Below, piece after piece: positions 41,114-50,619 of a stretch of DNA of 64,000 nucleotides; the first letter of the stretch is position 1; each line of letters opens with the position of its first letter. The position numbers and the translations under genes are program-made. Under the pieces are notes generated by a model, which was not told where the DNA came from, made no database searches, and saw only the letters and a list, made by a program, of their open reading frames with translations. Source of the DNA: Pseudonocardia sediminis (lineage in GTDB: Bacteria > Actinomycetota > Actinomycetes > Mycobacteriales > Pseudonocardiaceae); the NCBI RefSeq assembly GCF_004217185.1, contig NZ_SHKL01000001.1, positions 3,966,001-4,030,000 on the forward strand. The letters run 5' to 3'.

Positions 41114-42055
41114 TCAGGCTCCCCCCGACGCATCACCGCCGGACGGGTCCTGGTCGTCGGTGGGGCCGGGTTCGGCACCGAACTCGGCCTCGTAGAGCTC
41201 GCGAACGATGTCCTCCGGGGAGCGCTCGCACGACTCGGTCAGCCGGATCCGGCCGGACAGCGCGACCAGCGCGGCGTCGAGCCCCACCCGCCACACCGTC
41301 GGCTCGACGCCGCGGCGCCGGGCCAGGGAGTCCACGATCCGGACCGTGTCGATGGCGCCGCGCACCGACGACCCGACCCGGATGTCGGAATGCGACCGGG
41401 TCCGGCGGACGAGCTCGACGACCTTGCCGCGCCACGCGGCGTCGACCTTCGGCGCCCGCAGCTCGACGATCGCGGACTCGTCGACGGCCTCCTGGTAGCC
41501 CATGGTGATCCGGCAGACCCGGTCGTAGATCGCCGAGGAGATCCGCGCGGTGCCGATGGCGTCGAACGGGTTCATGACCGCGACCAGGCGGAACCCTTCG
41601 GCGGCGGGCACCCGGCCGACGCGCGGGACGTGCAGCTCACCCTCGCTCATCACGGTGATCAGGACGTTGAGGGTCTCCTCCGGGATCCGGTTGACCTCCT
41701 CCACGTAGAGCAGGGCCCCGGTGCGCAGCGCCTCGAGCAGCGGCCCGTCGACGAACGCGTCCGGGTCGTAGCCACGTTCGAGCACCTGGGCCGGGTCGAA
41801 GTGCCCGACCAGGCGGGCCGGGGTGAGCTCGGCGTTGCCCTCGACGAAGACGAACGGTGCGTCGGCCTCGGCGGCGACGGCGCGGAGCAGGGTGGTCTTG
41901 CCGGTGCCCGGAGGGCCCTCGAGCACGACGTGCGCGCCGGCGTCGAGAGCCGCGACGAGGAGCTCGACCTCGCGGGACCGTCCGACGACGGACGACGAGC
42001 CCGCCGGCCCGGACACGAGATCGTCCGGGCCGGCGGGCGGCAGTGCGGTAGTCAT
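41114..42055 (-). CDS. MoxR-family AAA ATPase
   Basis: The 313-residue protein has Walker A LEGPPGTGKTTLLRAVAAEA, Walker B LLYVEEVNRIPEETLNVLIT (VEE instead of DE), sensor 1 AVMNPFDAIG and arginine-finger region SSAIYDRVCRITM. This matches the CbbQ/NorQ-like branch of MoxR. It lies directly after the alcohol dehydrogenase gene (14-base gap) and before the VWA gene, so ADH, moxR and VWA form one operon. It probably remodels or activates an oxidoreductase together with the VWA protein. Confidence 0.9.
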   Translation of the reverse strand: MTTALPPAGPDDLVSGPAGSSSVVGRSREVELLVAALDAGAHVVLEGPPGTGKTTLLRAVAAEADAPFVFVEGNAELTPARLVGHFDPAQVLERGYDPDAFVDGPLLEALRTGALLYVEEVNRIPEETLNVLITVMSEGELHVPRVGRVPAAEGFRLVAVMNPFDAIGTARISSAIYDRVCRITMGYQEAVDESAIVELRAPKVDAAWRGKVVELVRRTRSHSDIRVGSSVRGAIDTVRIVDSLARRRGVEPTVWRVGLDAALVALSGRIRLTESCERSPEDIVRELYEAEFGAEPGPTDDQDPSGGDASGGA

Positions 42056-42069
42056 CTGGGCGGTCGTCC

Positions 42070-43182
42070 TCAGTGCTCGTGCACGATCACGCCGCGGACG
42101 TTCTTGCCGCTCAGCAGGTCGTCGTAGCCCTCGTTGACCTGCTCGAGGGTGTAGTACTTCGTGATGATCTCGTCGAGCTTGAGGTCACCGCTCTGGTACA
42201 GACCCAGGATCTTCGGGATGTCGACGGTCGGGTTGCAGTCGCCGAACAGGGACCCCTTCACCGTCTTCTTGAACAGGGTCAGGATCGAGCCGGGAAGCTG
42301 CACGTTCGTCGTCGAGAGCTTGTTCAGCCCGGTCAGGACGACCGTGCCGCCCTTGCCGGTGTTCTCGAACGCACCCGTCACGATCTCCTCGGTGACGATG
42401 CCGGCGGTGACGATGGTCTTGTCCGCGCCGTTGCCGTTGGTCATGGCCCGGGCCAGGTCACCGGCCTCCTGGGCGGTCGCGACGGCGTGGGTCGCGCCGA
42501 GCTCCATCGCCTTCTCGCGCTTGTTCTGCAGCGGGTCGATCGCGATCAGGTTCTTCGCGCCGGCGTAGCGGGCACCCTGCACGGCGTTGATACCGATGCC
42601 GCCGACGCCGGTGACGATGACGGTCTCACCCGGGGAGACGTCCGCGGCGTTGACCGCCGAGCCCCAGCCGGTGGGCACGCCGCAGCCGACCAGCACGGCC
42701 TTGTCCAGCGGCAGGTCGTCGTCGACCTTGACGCACGAGTTCTGGTGGATCGTGGAGTACTGGCTGAACGTGCCGAGCATGCACATCGCGCCGTACTGGC
42801 CCTTCGGGCCGCTGAACGGGAACCGCTCGCCGGGCAGGTAGCCCTCGAGGATCGTCGCACCCATGTCGCAGATGGCCTGCTGGCCGGTGGAGCACCAGCG
42901 ACAGGTGCCGCAGTTCGGGATGAACGAGCAGACGACGTGGTCACCGGGCTTGACGCGGGTGACGCCCTCGCCGACCTCCTCGATGATCCCCGCGCCCTCG
43001 TGACCCAGGACCATCGGCAGCCGGGCCTCGAGGTCGCCGTGCGCGATGTGCACGTCGGAGTGGCACAGCCCGCCGTGGGTGTAGCGGATCAGCACCTCAC
43101 CGGCCTTCGGGCCGTCCAGGTCGAGCTCGACGATCTCGATCGGCTTGTTCGTCTCGTAGACGACCGCGGCCTTGGTCTTCAT
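42070..43182 (-). CDS. NDMA-dependent alcohol dehydrogenase
   Basis: The 370-residue zinc dehydrogenase is closely patterned on the actinobacterial NDMA-dependent type: catalytic zinc ligands in GGLCHSDVHIAHGD and GHEGAGIIEEV, structural zinc NCGTCRWCSTGQQAICD, nucleotide site VTGVGGIGINAVQGARYAGA, and FGDCNPTVDIPKILGLYQSG. In this family the NAD(H) is tightly bound and is reoxidised by an unknown carrier, replaced by nitrosodimethylaniline in assays. Relatives act on methanol, propanol or the products of alkane monooxygenation. AGCTCC upstream is consistent with the ATG at 43182. Confidence 0.93.
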   Translation of the reverse strand: MKTKAAVVYETNKPIEIVELDLDGPKAGEVLIRYTHGGLCHSDVHIAHGDLEARLPMVLGHEGAGIIEEVGEGVTRVKPGDHVVCSFIPNCGTCRWCSTGQQAICDMGATILEGYLPGERFPFSGPKGQYGAMCMLGTFSQYSTIHQNSCVKVDDDLPLDKAVLVGCGVPTGWGSAVNAADVSPGETVIVTGVGGIGINAVQGARYAGAKNLIAIDPLQNKREKAMELGATHAVATAQEAGDLARAMTNGNGADKTIVTAGIVTEEIVTGAFENTGKGGTVVLTGLNKLSTTNVQLPGSILTLFKKTVKGSLFGDCNPTVDIPKILGLYQSGDLKLDEIITKYYTLEQVNEGYDDLLSGKNVRGVIVHEH

Positions 43183-43273
43183 GGAAGCTCCTTCACGTCA
43201 TCGGGAGGGACGCCGCGCGGCACATGCACCGTCGGCGATACGTCCCGACCTTGCCGCACCGCGGCGGCGCGGA

Positions 43274-43292
43274 CTGTTCCAGAACGGGACAG
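43274..43292. promoter_or_regulatory. Inverted repeat upstream of the alcohol dehydrogenase
   Basis: CTGTTCC and GGGACAG flank AGAAC, with one mismatch between arms, 92 bases before the dehydrogenase ATG and just beyond the end of the activator gene. It is a fitting binding site for an AcoR/MimR-type activator. Confidence 0.5.
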
Positions 43293-43296
43293 CCGC

Positions 43297-44984
43297 TCAC
43301 GCCTGCGCGGATCGTCCCTCCGCGGCGAGGTCGTCGGGCACCGCCAGCGCCCTCATCCGCCGGTAGAGGGTCGTGCGGCTGATGCCGAGCTCCTCGGCGG
43401 CCCGGAGCTTGTTGCCCCCGGAGGCCGTGAGCGCGTGCAGGATGGCGACCCGCTCGGCGCGCTCCCGGCCCCCACGACCCGCTCGGCGCGCTCCCGGCCC
43501 CCACGACCGGGCCGGCGGCCGCTGGAGCGGTAGCGCTCGGGCAGGTCGCCGACGTCGATCCGCCGGGTCGTGGGCAGGTCGGTCAGCTCCCGGACGACGT
43601 TCGCGAGCTCGACCAGGTTGCCCGGCCACGGCTGGGCCCCGAGAGCCTGCAACGCACCCGGGGTGAGGATCAGCTCCCGCCCGGTACCGGTGCGCGACAC
43701 CAACTCCCGGACGAGCCCGTACAGGTCGTGGCGCCGGTCCCGCAGCGGGGCCAGCTCGACCTGCTGCGAGCACCGGGCGACGAGCCGGCCGACGTGCGGG
43801 GCCAGGTCGGCCGTCGGGCCGGAGGTCAGGACGAAGCGGGTGCGCGTCGCCCGGGCCATCGCGCGGCCCACGACGGTGCACAGGCCGGCGTCGAGCAGGT
43901 CGACGTCGTCGACGACGACGACCTCGGTGCCGGCCCGGGTGAGATCGAGCAGCGATGCCGACCACGCCCGGTCCGAGCCGGTCAGAGCATCCGCGGCGTC
44001 GAGGTGGACCACCGGGCCCTCCCCGGCGAGCCGGACCGCCTCGGTGGACCGCCCGGTACCCGGCTCACCCGCGACGAGCACGTTCCGGTCGGTGGGCACC
44101 CACGCCGTCGCGGTCCGGGCGGGGGTGGGAGGGCGACGGGGCCCGAGGTGCAGCAGTACCCCGTCCGGGGTGCCCGCGATCCGTTCGGCCCGGGCCGGCA
44201 CGACCCCCGCCGCCCCCAGGTCCAGGTCACCGGAGGCCGTGCCCGCCCGCAGGACCTCGGACGCGAGCCTGTTCAGCACCGACGGGTCCGCCGTCCCGAG
44301 GCGTTCCAGGCAGCTCCGGTTCGTCAGGACCGTGTCCCCGCCCAGCACCGCGATCGGCGACGAGCGCTGCCGCGTCGCGTGCTGGAAGGCGAGGAACAGC
44401 CGTCGCTCGACCTCCCGGGCACCGTCGAGCAGCCGCGCCTCGATGTCCTGGGCCGCCCGGACGATCAGGGCGCCGAACAGCGGGTTGGCCGTCCCGCCGG
44501 CCGCGGTGATGTCGAGCACACCCTCGATGCGGCGGGTGAGCGGGTGCCGGATCGGATGGCCGAAGCAGCTGAACGGCTTCAGCGCGTCCAGGTAGTGCTC
44601 GTCGCCGTTGATCCACACCCCGCGGCCGAGCTCGTAGGCGGTTCCCAGACCGTTGGTCCCGGCCGACTCCTCCCCCACGCCGGAGCCGACCATCACCCCG
44701 CCGGACTCCAGTGCCGACCGGAGCCGCCGGTCCCCGCTGGTCTGGACGACGACGCGGCAGTCCCGGTCGGCGAGCATCAGGCACAGCGACTGCTCGTCGA
44801 GCTGTTCGGCCAGGCCATCGAGCACCGGCGCGGCCGCGACGGCGAGCCGGCTCGCCCGGTCGACGTCGGCGACGGAGAACCGGCCCCCGGACTCGGGCCC
44901 CATCCCGCTCATCTGCGACCGGCGCCAGGACGACGCGATCTCGGGGCGGAGGCAGTCGACGCTCCTCGGTGCTCCGTCCGTCAC
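43297..44984 (-). pseudogene. AcoR/MimR-like activator, frameshifted before its helix-turn-helix
   Basis: From GTG 44984 (GGAGGGG 5 bases upstream) the frame encodes a GAF-type sensor (LCLMLADRDCRVVVQTSGDR, EESAGTNGLGTAYELGRGVW) and a degenerate central AAA region lacking the GAFTGA loop (VAGEPGTGRSTEAVRLAGEG). It runs to RYRSSGRRPGRGGRERAERV. A 29-bp tandem duplication at 43450-43507 then shifts the frame, which ends in a nonsense tail at 43353. The lost C-terminus, a Fis-type helix-turn-helix (LRAAEELGISRTTLYRRMRA), is intact in another frame ending at 43297. Removing one repeat copy restores a normal protein of about 550 residues. In mycobacteria the related MimR activates alkane and alcohol oxidation genes. 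Confidence 0.85.
43450..43507. repeat. 29-bp perfect tandem duplication inside the activator gene
   Basis: The bases 43450-43478 are repeated exactly at 43479-43507 (both begin CCGCTCGGCGCGCTCCCGGC). As 29 is not divisible by three, the second copy moves the helix-turn-helix out of frame. Confidence 0.95.
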
Positions 44985-45092
44985 GTCTTCCCCTCCTCGT
45001 CCTCGCGGGGGTTCTCGCCCGACGGACCACGGCGCGACCACGGCTCAATGGGTCGCACCCGGGGCCATCATAGGAGCGTCCGGAGGCGGACC

Positions 45093-45117
45093 GCCGCCGG
45101 CGACGGTCGCCGGCGGC
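45093..45117. promoter_or_regulatory. 25-bp perfect palindrome between divergent genes
   Basis: GCCGCCGGCGAC (45093-45104) and GTCGCCGGCGGC (45106-45117) flank a single G. It lies in the 466-base gap between the activator and the helicase gene. It may be an operator or a GC hairpin. Nothing else was recognised in the gap. Confidence 0.55.
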
Positions 45118-45450
45118 CCCGTCCCGCCGGATCTCCCGGCGGATCCGGGCGCGTCACCACCTGCGGAACGCACGGCGGAAGGTATGCTGCGCGGGAGATC
45201 CGATCCTGCTGTGCACCGGACGTCGGAAACGTCCGGCCGGTGCAGCCGGTGTCGGGATCATCGACCGAGGCGATCCCTCCGGTGCGGGCCGTTCGGCCCC
45301 ACGGCGGTGGTCTCCCGGGACCCGTGGGTCGGGTCGCATCTCGGAGGAGCCGTCTCGGCCTCTCCATGCGGCGCCCACCACCCGACCGCAGCACCGTGCG
45401 CGGCGGGGCCGCCTCCGGCGGCCCGGTCACGCATTCCGGAGGAGGAGTAC

Positions 45451-47619
45451 GTGGCTCGACGAGGCCAGCCCCAGACCAGGGCTCGCCGTGGCGCCCCGCG
45501 GGACCGACGACGCGGCAACGACCGCGGCGGCAACGGGAGCGGCGGCAACGGCACCGCCAACGGCGACGTCCTGTCGGTGCTCGCCCGCTCGGTCCGGGAG
45601 GTCCAGGCCGCGATCCGCGGTGACCGGGTGACGTCGGTGACCCGCACGAAGTTCCAGGCGGTCGCGCTGCTGCTGCGCGAGGAGCGCGCCCGGGTCAAGG
45701 CGGACACCGGCATCGGTGAGCGGCAGCAGACCGAGAAGCTCAAGCGTCTCGACGAGATCGCGAAGACCCTGGCGATGACCGCCGTCCGCGACCAGGCGCT
45801 GCTGGCCCTGCTCGACGAGAACGCCGTCGTCTCCGACGAGGCCCGCTCGCTGACCCGCGACGTGCTGCGCAACGCCGGGATCGAGGCCGCCGAGCCCGAG
45901 GCCCCGCCCGTCGAGGAGGCCCCCGCCGCCCCCGCCGCGCCGCGGATCGTGCCGCAGTCGGTCGTCTCGCGGCAGATGGCCAACCCCTTCCTCGCCCCGG
46001 ACTTCTCGGCCGCCCGCCCGACCGGCCCCCGGCCGACCCGCCTGGCCGGCTGGGAGCTGCTCGGCCCGCTGCTCCGCTCGTTCGAGCGCGCCGGCGGCGG
46101 AGCCCCGGCCTGCATGACCCTCCCGGCGCCGTCCCCGACGCGCCCCCGCGACGGCCTGGAGCTGATGCCGCACCAGGCCCGCCTCGTCGCCGCGGCCGCG
46201 GCCGGGCACCGGACGTTCCTGCTGGCCGACGAGCCGGGCCTGGGCAAGACCGCCCAGGCGCTGCGCGCCGCCGAGGCGGCGAACGCCTACCCGCTGCTCG
46301 TCGTCGTCCCGAACGTCGTCAAGACGAACTGGGTGCGCGAGGCCGGGCTGTGGGCACCGCGCCGCAAGGCGACCGTGATCCACGGCAACGGCGACTCGAT
46401 CGACGGCTTCGCCGACATCGTCGTCGTCAACTACGAGGTGCTCGACCGCCACGTCGGCTGGCTCGGCGACTTCGGGTTCCGCGGGATGGTCGTCGACGAG
46501 GCGCACTTCATCAAGAACAAGACCTCGCAGCGCTCCCAGCACGTCCTGGAACTCTCGGCGCGCATCCGGTCGTTCACGGCGCGCCCGCTGCTGATGGCCC
46601 TCACCGGTACCCCGCTGATCAACGACATCGAGGACTTCCTCGCGATCTGGCAGTTCCTGGGCTGGGTCGACGAGGCCAAGCCGCTGGCCGACCTGATGGA
46701 CGCCCTGGCCGAGACCGGCCTGACGCCGGCCGACCCGGGCTTCTACCCCGCCGCCCGCCAGTGCGTGGTGGACCGCGGCATCGTCCGGCGCCGCAAGGTC
46801 GACGTCGCCGCGGACATTCCCGCGCGCCGCATCGCCGACCTCCCCGTCGAGCTGGACGGCCCGGCCGGCCGGTCGATCCGCGCCGCCGAGCGCGACCTCG
46901 CCCGCCGGATGGTCTCCCGCTACACCGACGCGCTGTCCACCCGGCGTTCCGGCGCCGGTGACGCCGACGGCATCGACCACGACCTGGTGCGCCAGGTGGC
47001 GAAGTGGGAGCAGAAGGACGCGGCGTCGGCGAGCAACGGCGACAACGTCTTCTCCATGATGCGCCGGATCGGCCAGGCCAAGGCCGCCCTGGCCGCCGAC
47101 TACGCCGCCCAGCTCGCGCGCAGCGCAGGGAAGGTCGTCTTTTTCGCCAAGCACGTCGACGTGATGGACGTGGCCGAGGAGGTGTTCGCCAAGCAGGGCG
47201 TCCGGTTCTCCTCGATCCGCGGCGACCAGACCGCGGCCGCGCGCCAGCGCAACATCGACGCCTTCGTCAACGACGCGGGTGTCGGCGTCGCGGTGTGCTC
47301 GCTGACCGCGGCCGGGGTGGGCATCAACCTGCAGGTCGCGTCGAACATCGTGCTCGCCGAGCTGTCCTGGACCGCCGCGGAGCAGACCCAGGCCATCGAC
47401 CGGAGCCACCGCATCGGCCAGACCGAGCCGGTCACCGCGTGGCGCATCATCGCCGCACAGACGATCGACGCCCGGATCGCCGAGCTGATCGACGGCAAGG
47501 CGGGTCTCGCCGCGGCGGCCCTCGACGGCTCCGAGGAGGAGGTCGGCTCGTCGGCCGACGTGCAGCTCCAGGCCCTCGTCGCGCTGCTGACGGAGGCGCT
47601 GTCGTCCGGTACGTCCTGA
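45451..47619 (+). CDS. SNF2-type DEAD/DEAH helicase-like ATPase
   Basis: The 722-residue protein starts at GTG 45451, 3 bases after GGAGGAGGAG. A basic, Gly/Asn-rich N-terminus and a helical region of about 200 residues precede the two RecA-like lobes. These carry motif I FLLADEPGLGKTAQALRAAE, motif II VVDEAHFIKNKTSQ, motif III LMALTGTPLIND and motif VI QAIDRSHRIGQTEPVTAWRI, the SNF2/RapA pattern. It should be a DNA-dependent ATPase that translocates on duplex DNA. No nuclease or methylase is linked, so a defence role is not supported. It is probably a conserved actinobacterial chromosome-maintenance protein. Confidence 0.88.
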   Translation: MARRGQPQTRARRGAPRDRRRGNDRGGNGSGGNGTANGDVLSVLARSVREVQAAIRGDRVTSVTRTKFQAVALLLREERARVKADTGIGERQQTEKLKRLDEIAKTLAMTAVRDQALLALLDENAVVSDEARSLTRDVLRNAGIEAAEPEAPPVEEAPAAPAAPRIVPQSVVSRQMANPFLAPDFSAARPTGPRPTRLAGWELLGPLLRSFERAGGGAPACMTLPAPSPTRPRDGLELMPHQARLVAAAAAGHRTFLLADEPGLGKTAQALRAAEAANAYPLLVVVPNVVKTNWVREAGLWAPRRKATVIHGNGDSIDGFADIVVVNYEVLDRHVGWLGDFGFRGMVVDEAHFIKNKTSQRSQHVLELSARIRSFTARPLLMALTGTPLINDIEDFLAIWQFLGWVDEAKPLADLMDALAETGLTPADPGFYPAARQCVVDRGIVRRRKVDVAADIPARRIADLPVELDGPAGRSIRAAERDLARRMVSRYTDALSTRRSGAGDADGIDHDLVRQVAKWEQKDAASASNGDNVFSMMRRIGQAKAALAADYAAQLARSAGKVVFFAKHVDVMDVAEEVFAKQGVRFSSIRGDQTAAARQRNIDAFVNDAGVGVAVCSLTAAGVGINLQVASNIVLAELSWTAAEQTQAIDRSHRIGQTEPVTAWRIIAAQTIDARIAELIDGKAGLAAAALDGSEEEVGSSADVQLQALVALLTEALSSGTS

Positions 47620-47735
47620 CGCCGGGGTGGGTGAGAGCCACGCGCGCCGCAGGTGGACGACGGCTCCGTTCGCACCGCTGGACTGGACGGAAGCAGCTTT
47701 CGCGCGGTGGTGCGGGTGCTTCCTGAGGCGAGGCG

Positions 47736-49145
47736 TCAACGGGTGAGGCGGTCCAGGAACGCGATCAACAGGGCCTCGCGCAGGCGGGGTGGGGCGGCGT
47801 CGAGGAGTGCGTTGACCGGCGCCATGCGCTTCGGGACCGCGACCGCGCCTCCCTCACCACCGAGGCCCGCGAGCTGCAGCAGGCCGTCGAACGCGGCGTC
47901 GTCGAGGGTCGCGGGGTCGAGCTGTGCGGCGGCGGCGCGGAGCTCCGGCGCGACCTGCACCGGGCCGGCGGCCACCGCCGCGGCGACCGAGTCGCGCAGC
48001 GCGACCACGAAGTCGTCGACGCCGCCCGCGGTCGCCGCGCAGACCGTCAGGTGCAGCGTGGCGGGCAGCCCGCGGAACGCCATCTGCGGCTGCACGAACC
48101 AGCCGCGCTCGCCCATCTCGTCGCTGAGGGTGAACACGTCGAGGGCGTCGTCGCAGGCCACGGCGAGCAGCGACGCGTCCGGTTCGGCGGCCAGGCGCAG
48201 GTGCTCGGTGGAGCGGACGGCCTCGGCGAGGGCCCGGGTGGCGTCGAGGGTCGTGGCGACGAGCGTGCGGTAGCCCTCGGCACCGATGTGCTGGGTGACC
48301 GCCCAGGCCGCGGCGAGCGGGCCGCCCGAGCGCGTCGACTGCATCGTCGCGTTGAGCATCGTGTAGCCGGGCCAGTCGGCGCTGGCGAAGAACTGCGGCC
48401 TGCGCAGGGCCGCGTCGCGGTGCAGCAGCAGCGAGACGCCCTTGGGTGTGTAGGCGTACTTGTGCAGGTCGGCGGACAGGCTGGTCACGCCGGGGACGGC
48501 GAAGTCCCACGGCTGCGCGACGTCGCTCCACGGCAGCACCCACCCACCGATGCACGCGTCGACGTGGCAGCGCACGCCCCGCTCCGCGGCGGCCGCGGCG
48601 ATCGGGCCCACGGGGTCGATCACCCCGTGCGCGTACGACGGCGTCGACGCCGCCACCAGCACCACCCGTCCGGCGTGGGCGTCCATCGCCGCCGTCATCG
48701 CCTCCGGCACGGCGCGCATCGTCACCGGGTCGACGTCGACGGCCACCGGCTCGACGCCGAAGTAGTGCGCCGCCTTGTGGAACGCGCCGTGCGCGCTCGT
48801 CGGCACGACCATCGCCGGACGTCCGATCTCCGGGTGCGCGTCCCGCGCGGTCTGCACGGCGAGAAGCACCGACTCGGTCCCGCCCGAGGTCACGGTGCCG
48901 ACCGACGCCTCCGGCGCGTGGAACAGCGGCCGCGCGAACGCCACGAGGTCGCGTTCCATCGCCGTCAGGCTGGGGAACGCGGTCGGGTCGAGGCCGTTCG
49001 TGGCGCCGAAGCTCGCGAGCGCGGTCCGGCCGATCGCGTCGGCGTCGGCGAGGCCCGAGTCGTAGACGTAGGCCAGCGTGCGGCCGCCGTGGGTGGGCAG
49101 GTCGTCGCCGCGCAGCGCCTCCAGCCGGGCCAGGACGTCAGACAT
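47736..49145 (-). CDS. PLP-dependent decarboxylase/lyase, sphingosine-1-phosphate-lyase-like
   Basis: The 469-residue group II PLP enzyme has the Ser/Gly PLP-phosphate site GTVTSGGTESVLLAVQTARD, the Asp-Ala-x-x-Gly strand HVDACIGGWVLPW and the Schiff-base lysine in SADLHKYAYTPKGVSLLLHR. That last motif has the form typical of sphingosine-1-phosphate lyase and its bacterial relatives rather than of glutamate decarboxylase. The family also includes amino-acid decarboxylases such as MfnA. The start overlaps the 3' end of the MFS gene by eight bases, so a transporter and enzyme are co-expressed. The substrate is unknown. Confidence 0.85.
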   Translation of the reverse strand: MSDVLARLEALRGDDLPTHGGRTLAYVYDSGLADADAIGRTALASFGATNGLDPTAFPSLTAMERDLVAFARPLFHAPEASVGTVTSGGTESVLLAVQTARDAHPEIGRPAMVVPTSAHGAFHKAAHYFGVEPVAVDVDPVTMRAVPEAMTAAMDAHAGRVVLVAASTPSYAHGVIDPVGPIAAAAAERGVRCHVDACIGGWVLPWSDVAQPWDFAVPGVTSLSADLHKYAYTPKGVSLLLHRDAALRRPQFFASADWPGYTMLNATMQSTRSGGPLAAAWAVTQHIGAEGYRTLVATTLDATRALAEAVRSTEHLRLAAEPDASLLAVACDDALDVFTLSDEMGERGWFVQPQMAFRGLPATLHLTVCAATAGGVDDFVVALRDSVAAAVAAGPVQVAPELRAAAAQLDPATLDDAAFDGLLQLAGLGGEGGAVAVPKRMAPVNALLDAAPPRLREALLIAFLDRLTR

Positions 49146-50430
49146 GGGGAACCCTCTCGTCGAGCGAGTAGCGGCGCAGCGGTAGAAGGCTCACCGCGAT
49201 CAGCACGGCCGGGACCAGGGTGAACCCGACGGCGATCGCGGTCAGCGCCGACGGCGGCTGCGCCGTCCCGCCGGTCGACGCCGCGTACCCGCCGACGGCC
49301 AGGACCAGCGCGTACAGGCCGGGACCCAGCGCGAGCCCGAGCGTCTCCCCCGCCGTCCAGAGGCCGGTGAAGACCCCGACGCGGTTGACGCCGGACGCCC
49401 GCGTCGAGGCCGCCGCGACGTCGGGCAGCATCGCGAGCGGGAACACCTGGGTGCCCGCATACCCGACGCCGGCGATCCCCGCGGCGACGTAGGCGGGCCA
49501 CGCGACGTCACCGGTGACCGTCCACAGCGCCAGCGTGCCGACGACGAGCACGACCGTCGCGGCCAGGTAGCCCTCCCTCTTCCCGCGCCGCGCCGCCCAC
49601 CGCTCCCACAGCGGGCTGACCAGCAGCGCCGGCCCGACGAACGCCACGAACAGCACCGACGACGCGGCCGGGTCGGAGAGCAGGTACCGGGCGACGTAGG
49701 CGACCCCGGCGAGCAGCGCCCCGACCCCGAGCGACTGCACGACGAACGCCAGCATCAGCCGCCGGAAGTCCGGCTCGGCGAGGACCACCCGCAGCTGCTC
49801 GCGCAGCGGGCCCTCCGCCGTCGCGACCGGCTCCTCGACGACACCGGCCGTCGCGAGGTAGGCCCCGACGGTGCCGAGGAGCAGCAGCACCCCGACGTAG
49901 ACGCCCATCGCGGCGTGGCCGTACGAGGAGACGATCAGCGGCGCCGTCGCCCCGGACAGCAGGATCGCCACCGCGATCACCGCGACCCGCCACGTCATCA
50001 TCCGGGTGCGCTCACCCGCGTCGGAGGTGATCTCGGCGGGCATCGCGTTGAACGGCACCTGGAAGAACGCGTACGCCGTGGCGCACAGCAGGAACGCGAG
50101 CAGCACCCAGACCGCGGCGAGCGACGGCGGCCCCGACGGGCCGGCGAAGATCAGCGCGAACGTGACGGCCAGCACGAGGCCGGCGCGCAGCAGGAACGGC
50201 CTGCGCCGCCCGATCGGTGAGGTGCTCCGGTCGCTGATCCGCCCCGCGATCGGGTTCAGCACCACGTCCCACGCCTTCGGCACGAACACGATCAACCCGG
50301 CCACGACGGCGGCGACCCCGAGTGTGTCGGTCAGGTAGGGCAGCAACAGGAGCCCCGGCACGGTGCCGAACGTGCCGGTCGCGACGCTGCCCAGCGCGTA
50401 GCCGCGCCGCACCCGGGGACAGAGGGCCAT
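49138..50430 (-). CDS. MFS transporter (glycoside/pentoside/hexuronide type)
   Basis: The 430-residue protein has twelve predicted spans. The GPH-type signatures are VPKAWDVVLNPIAGRISDRS, TSPIGRRRPFLLRAGL and FQVPFNAMPAEITSDAGERT. Such carriers move small organic solutes with cations. Transcribed first and overlapping the PLP enzyme gene, it may bring in that enzyme's substrate or export its product. ATG 50430 is chosen; an earlier in-frame start at 50475 lacks family likeness. Confidence 0.87.
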   Translation of the reverse strand: MALCPRVRRGYALGSVATGTFGTVPGLLLLPYLTDTLGVAAVVAGLIVFVPKAWDVVLNPIAGRISDRSTSPIGRRRPFLLRAGLVLAVTFALIFAGPSGPPSLAAVWVLLAFLLCATAYAFFQVPFNAMPAEITSDAGERTRMMTWRVAVIAVAILLSGATAPLIVSSYGHAAMGVYVGVLLLLGTVGAYLATAGVVEEPVATAEGPLREQLRVVLAEPDFRRLMLAFVVQSLGVGALLAGVAYVARYLLSDPAASSVLFVAFVGPALLVSPLWERWAARRGKREGYLAATVVLVVGTLALWTVTGDVAWPAYVAAGIAGVGYAGTQVFPLAMLPDVAAASTRASGVNRVGVFTGLWTAGETLGLALGPGLYALVLAVGGYAASTGGTAQPPSALTAIAVGFTLVPAVLIAVSLLPLRRYSLDERVPHV

Positions 50431-50619
50431 GCGGCGGAACGCTAGTGACCGCCGGCCCCGCGGAACAGACGCCACGGGGTTGCCCCGCGCCCTCCGCCCC
50501 CCGACGATGGGGTCGGCCCGTCGCGATCGCCCGGGTCCACGCTCCCGAGGGAGGGAGGGGACCGTGCTGCACCGCCTTTGAGTCGTCGCCTCCCCCCGCC
50601 CGGTCGGGCGGTCCCTTCA

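Noticed and set aside
37334..41508. Very long alternative frames over the P-type ATPase and VWA genes
   Set aside because: Long open frames in other phases are normal in DNA this rich in GC. These are Arg/Pro/Ala-rich with no motif.
45451..47619. SNF2-like gene as part of a phage-defence island
   Set aside because: No nuclease, methylase, phospholipase or other defence partner is adjacent. The flanking genes are metabolic and regulatory.
50431..50619. A SAM-type riboswitch upstream of the flavoprotein operon
   Set aside because: Only a GGGGTTGCCCC fragment looked similar; the rest of the consensus is absent.
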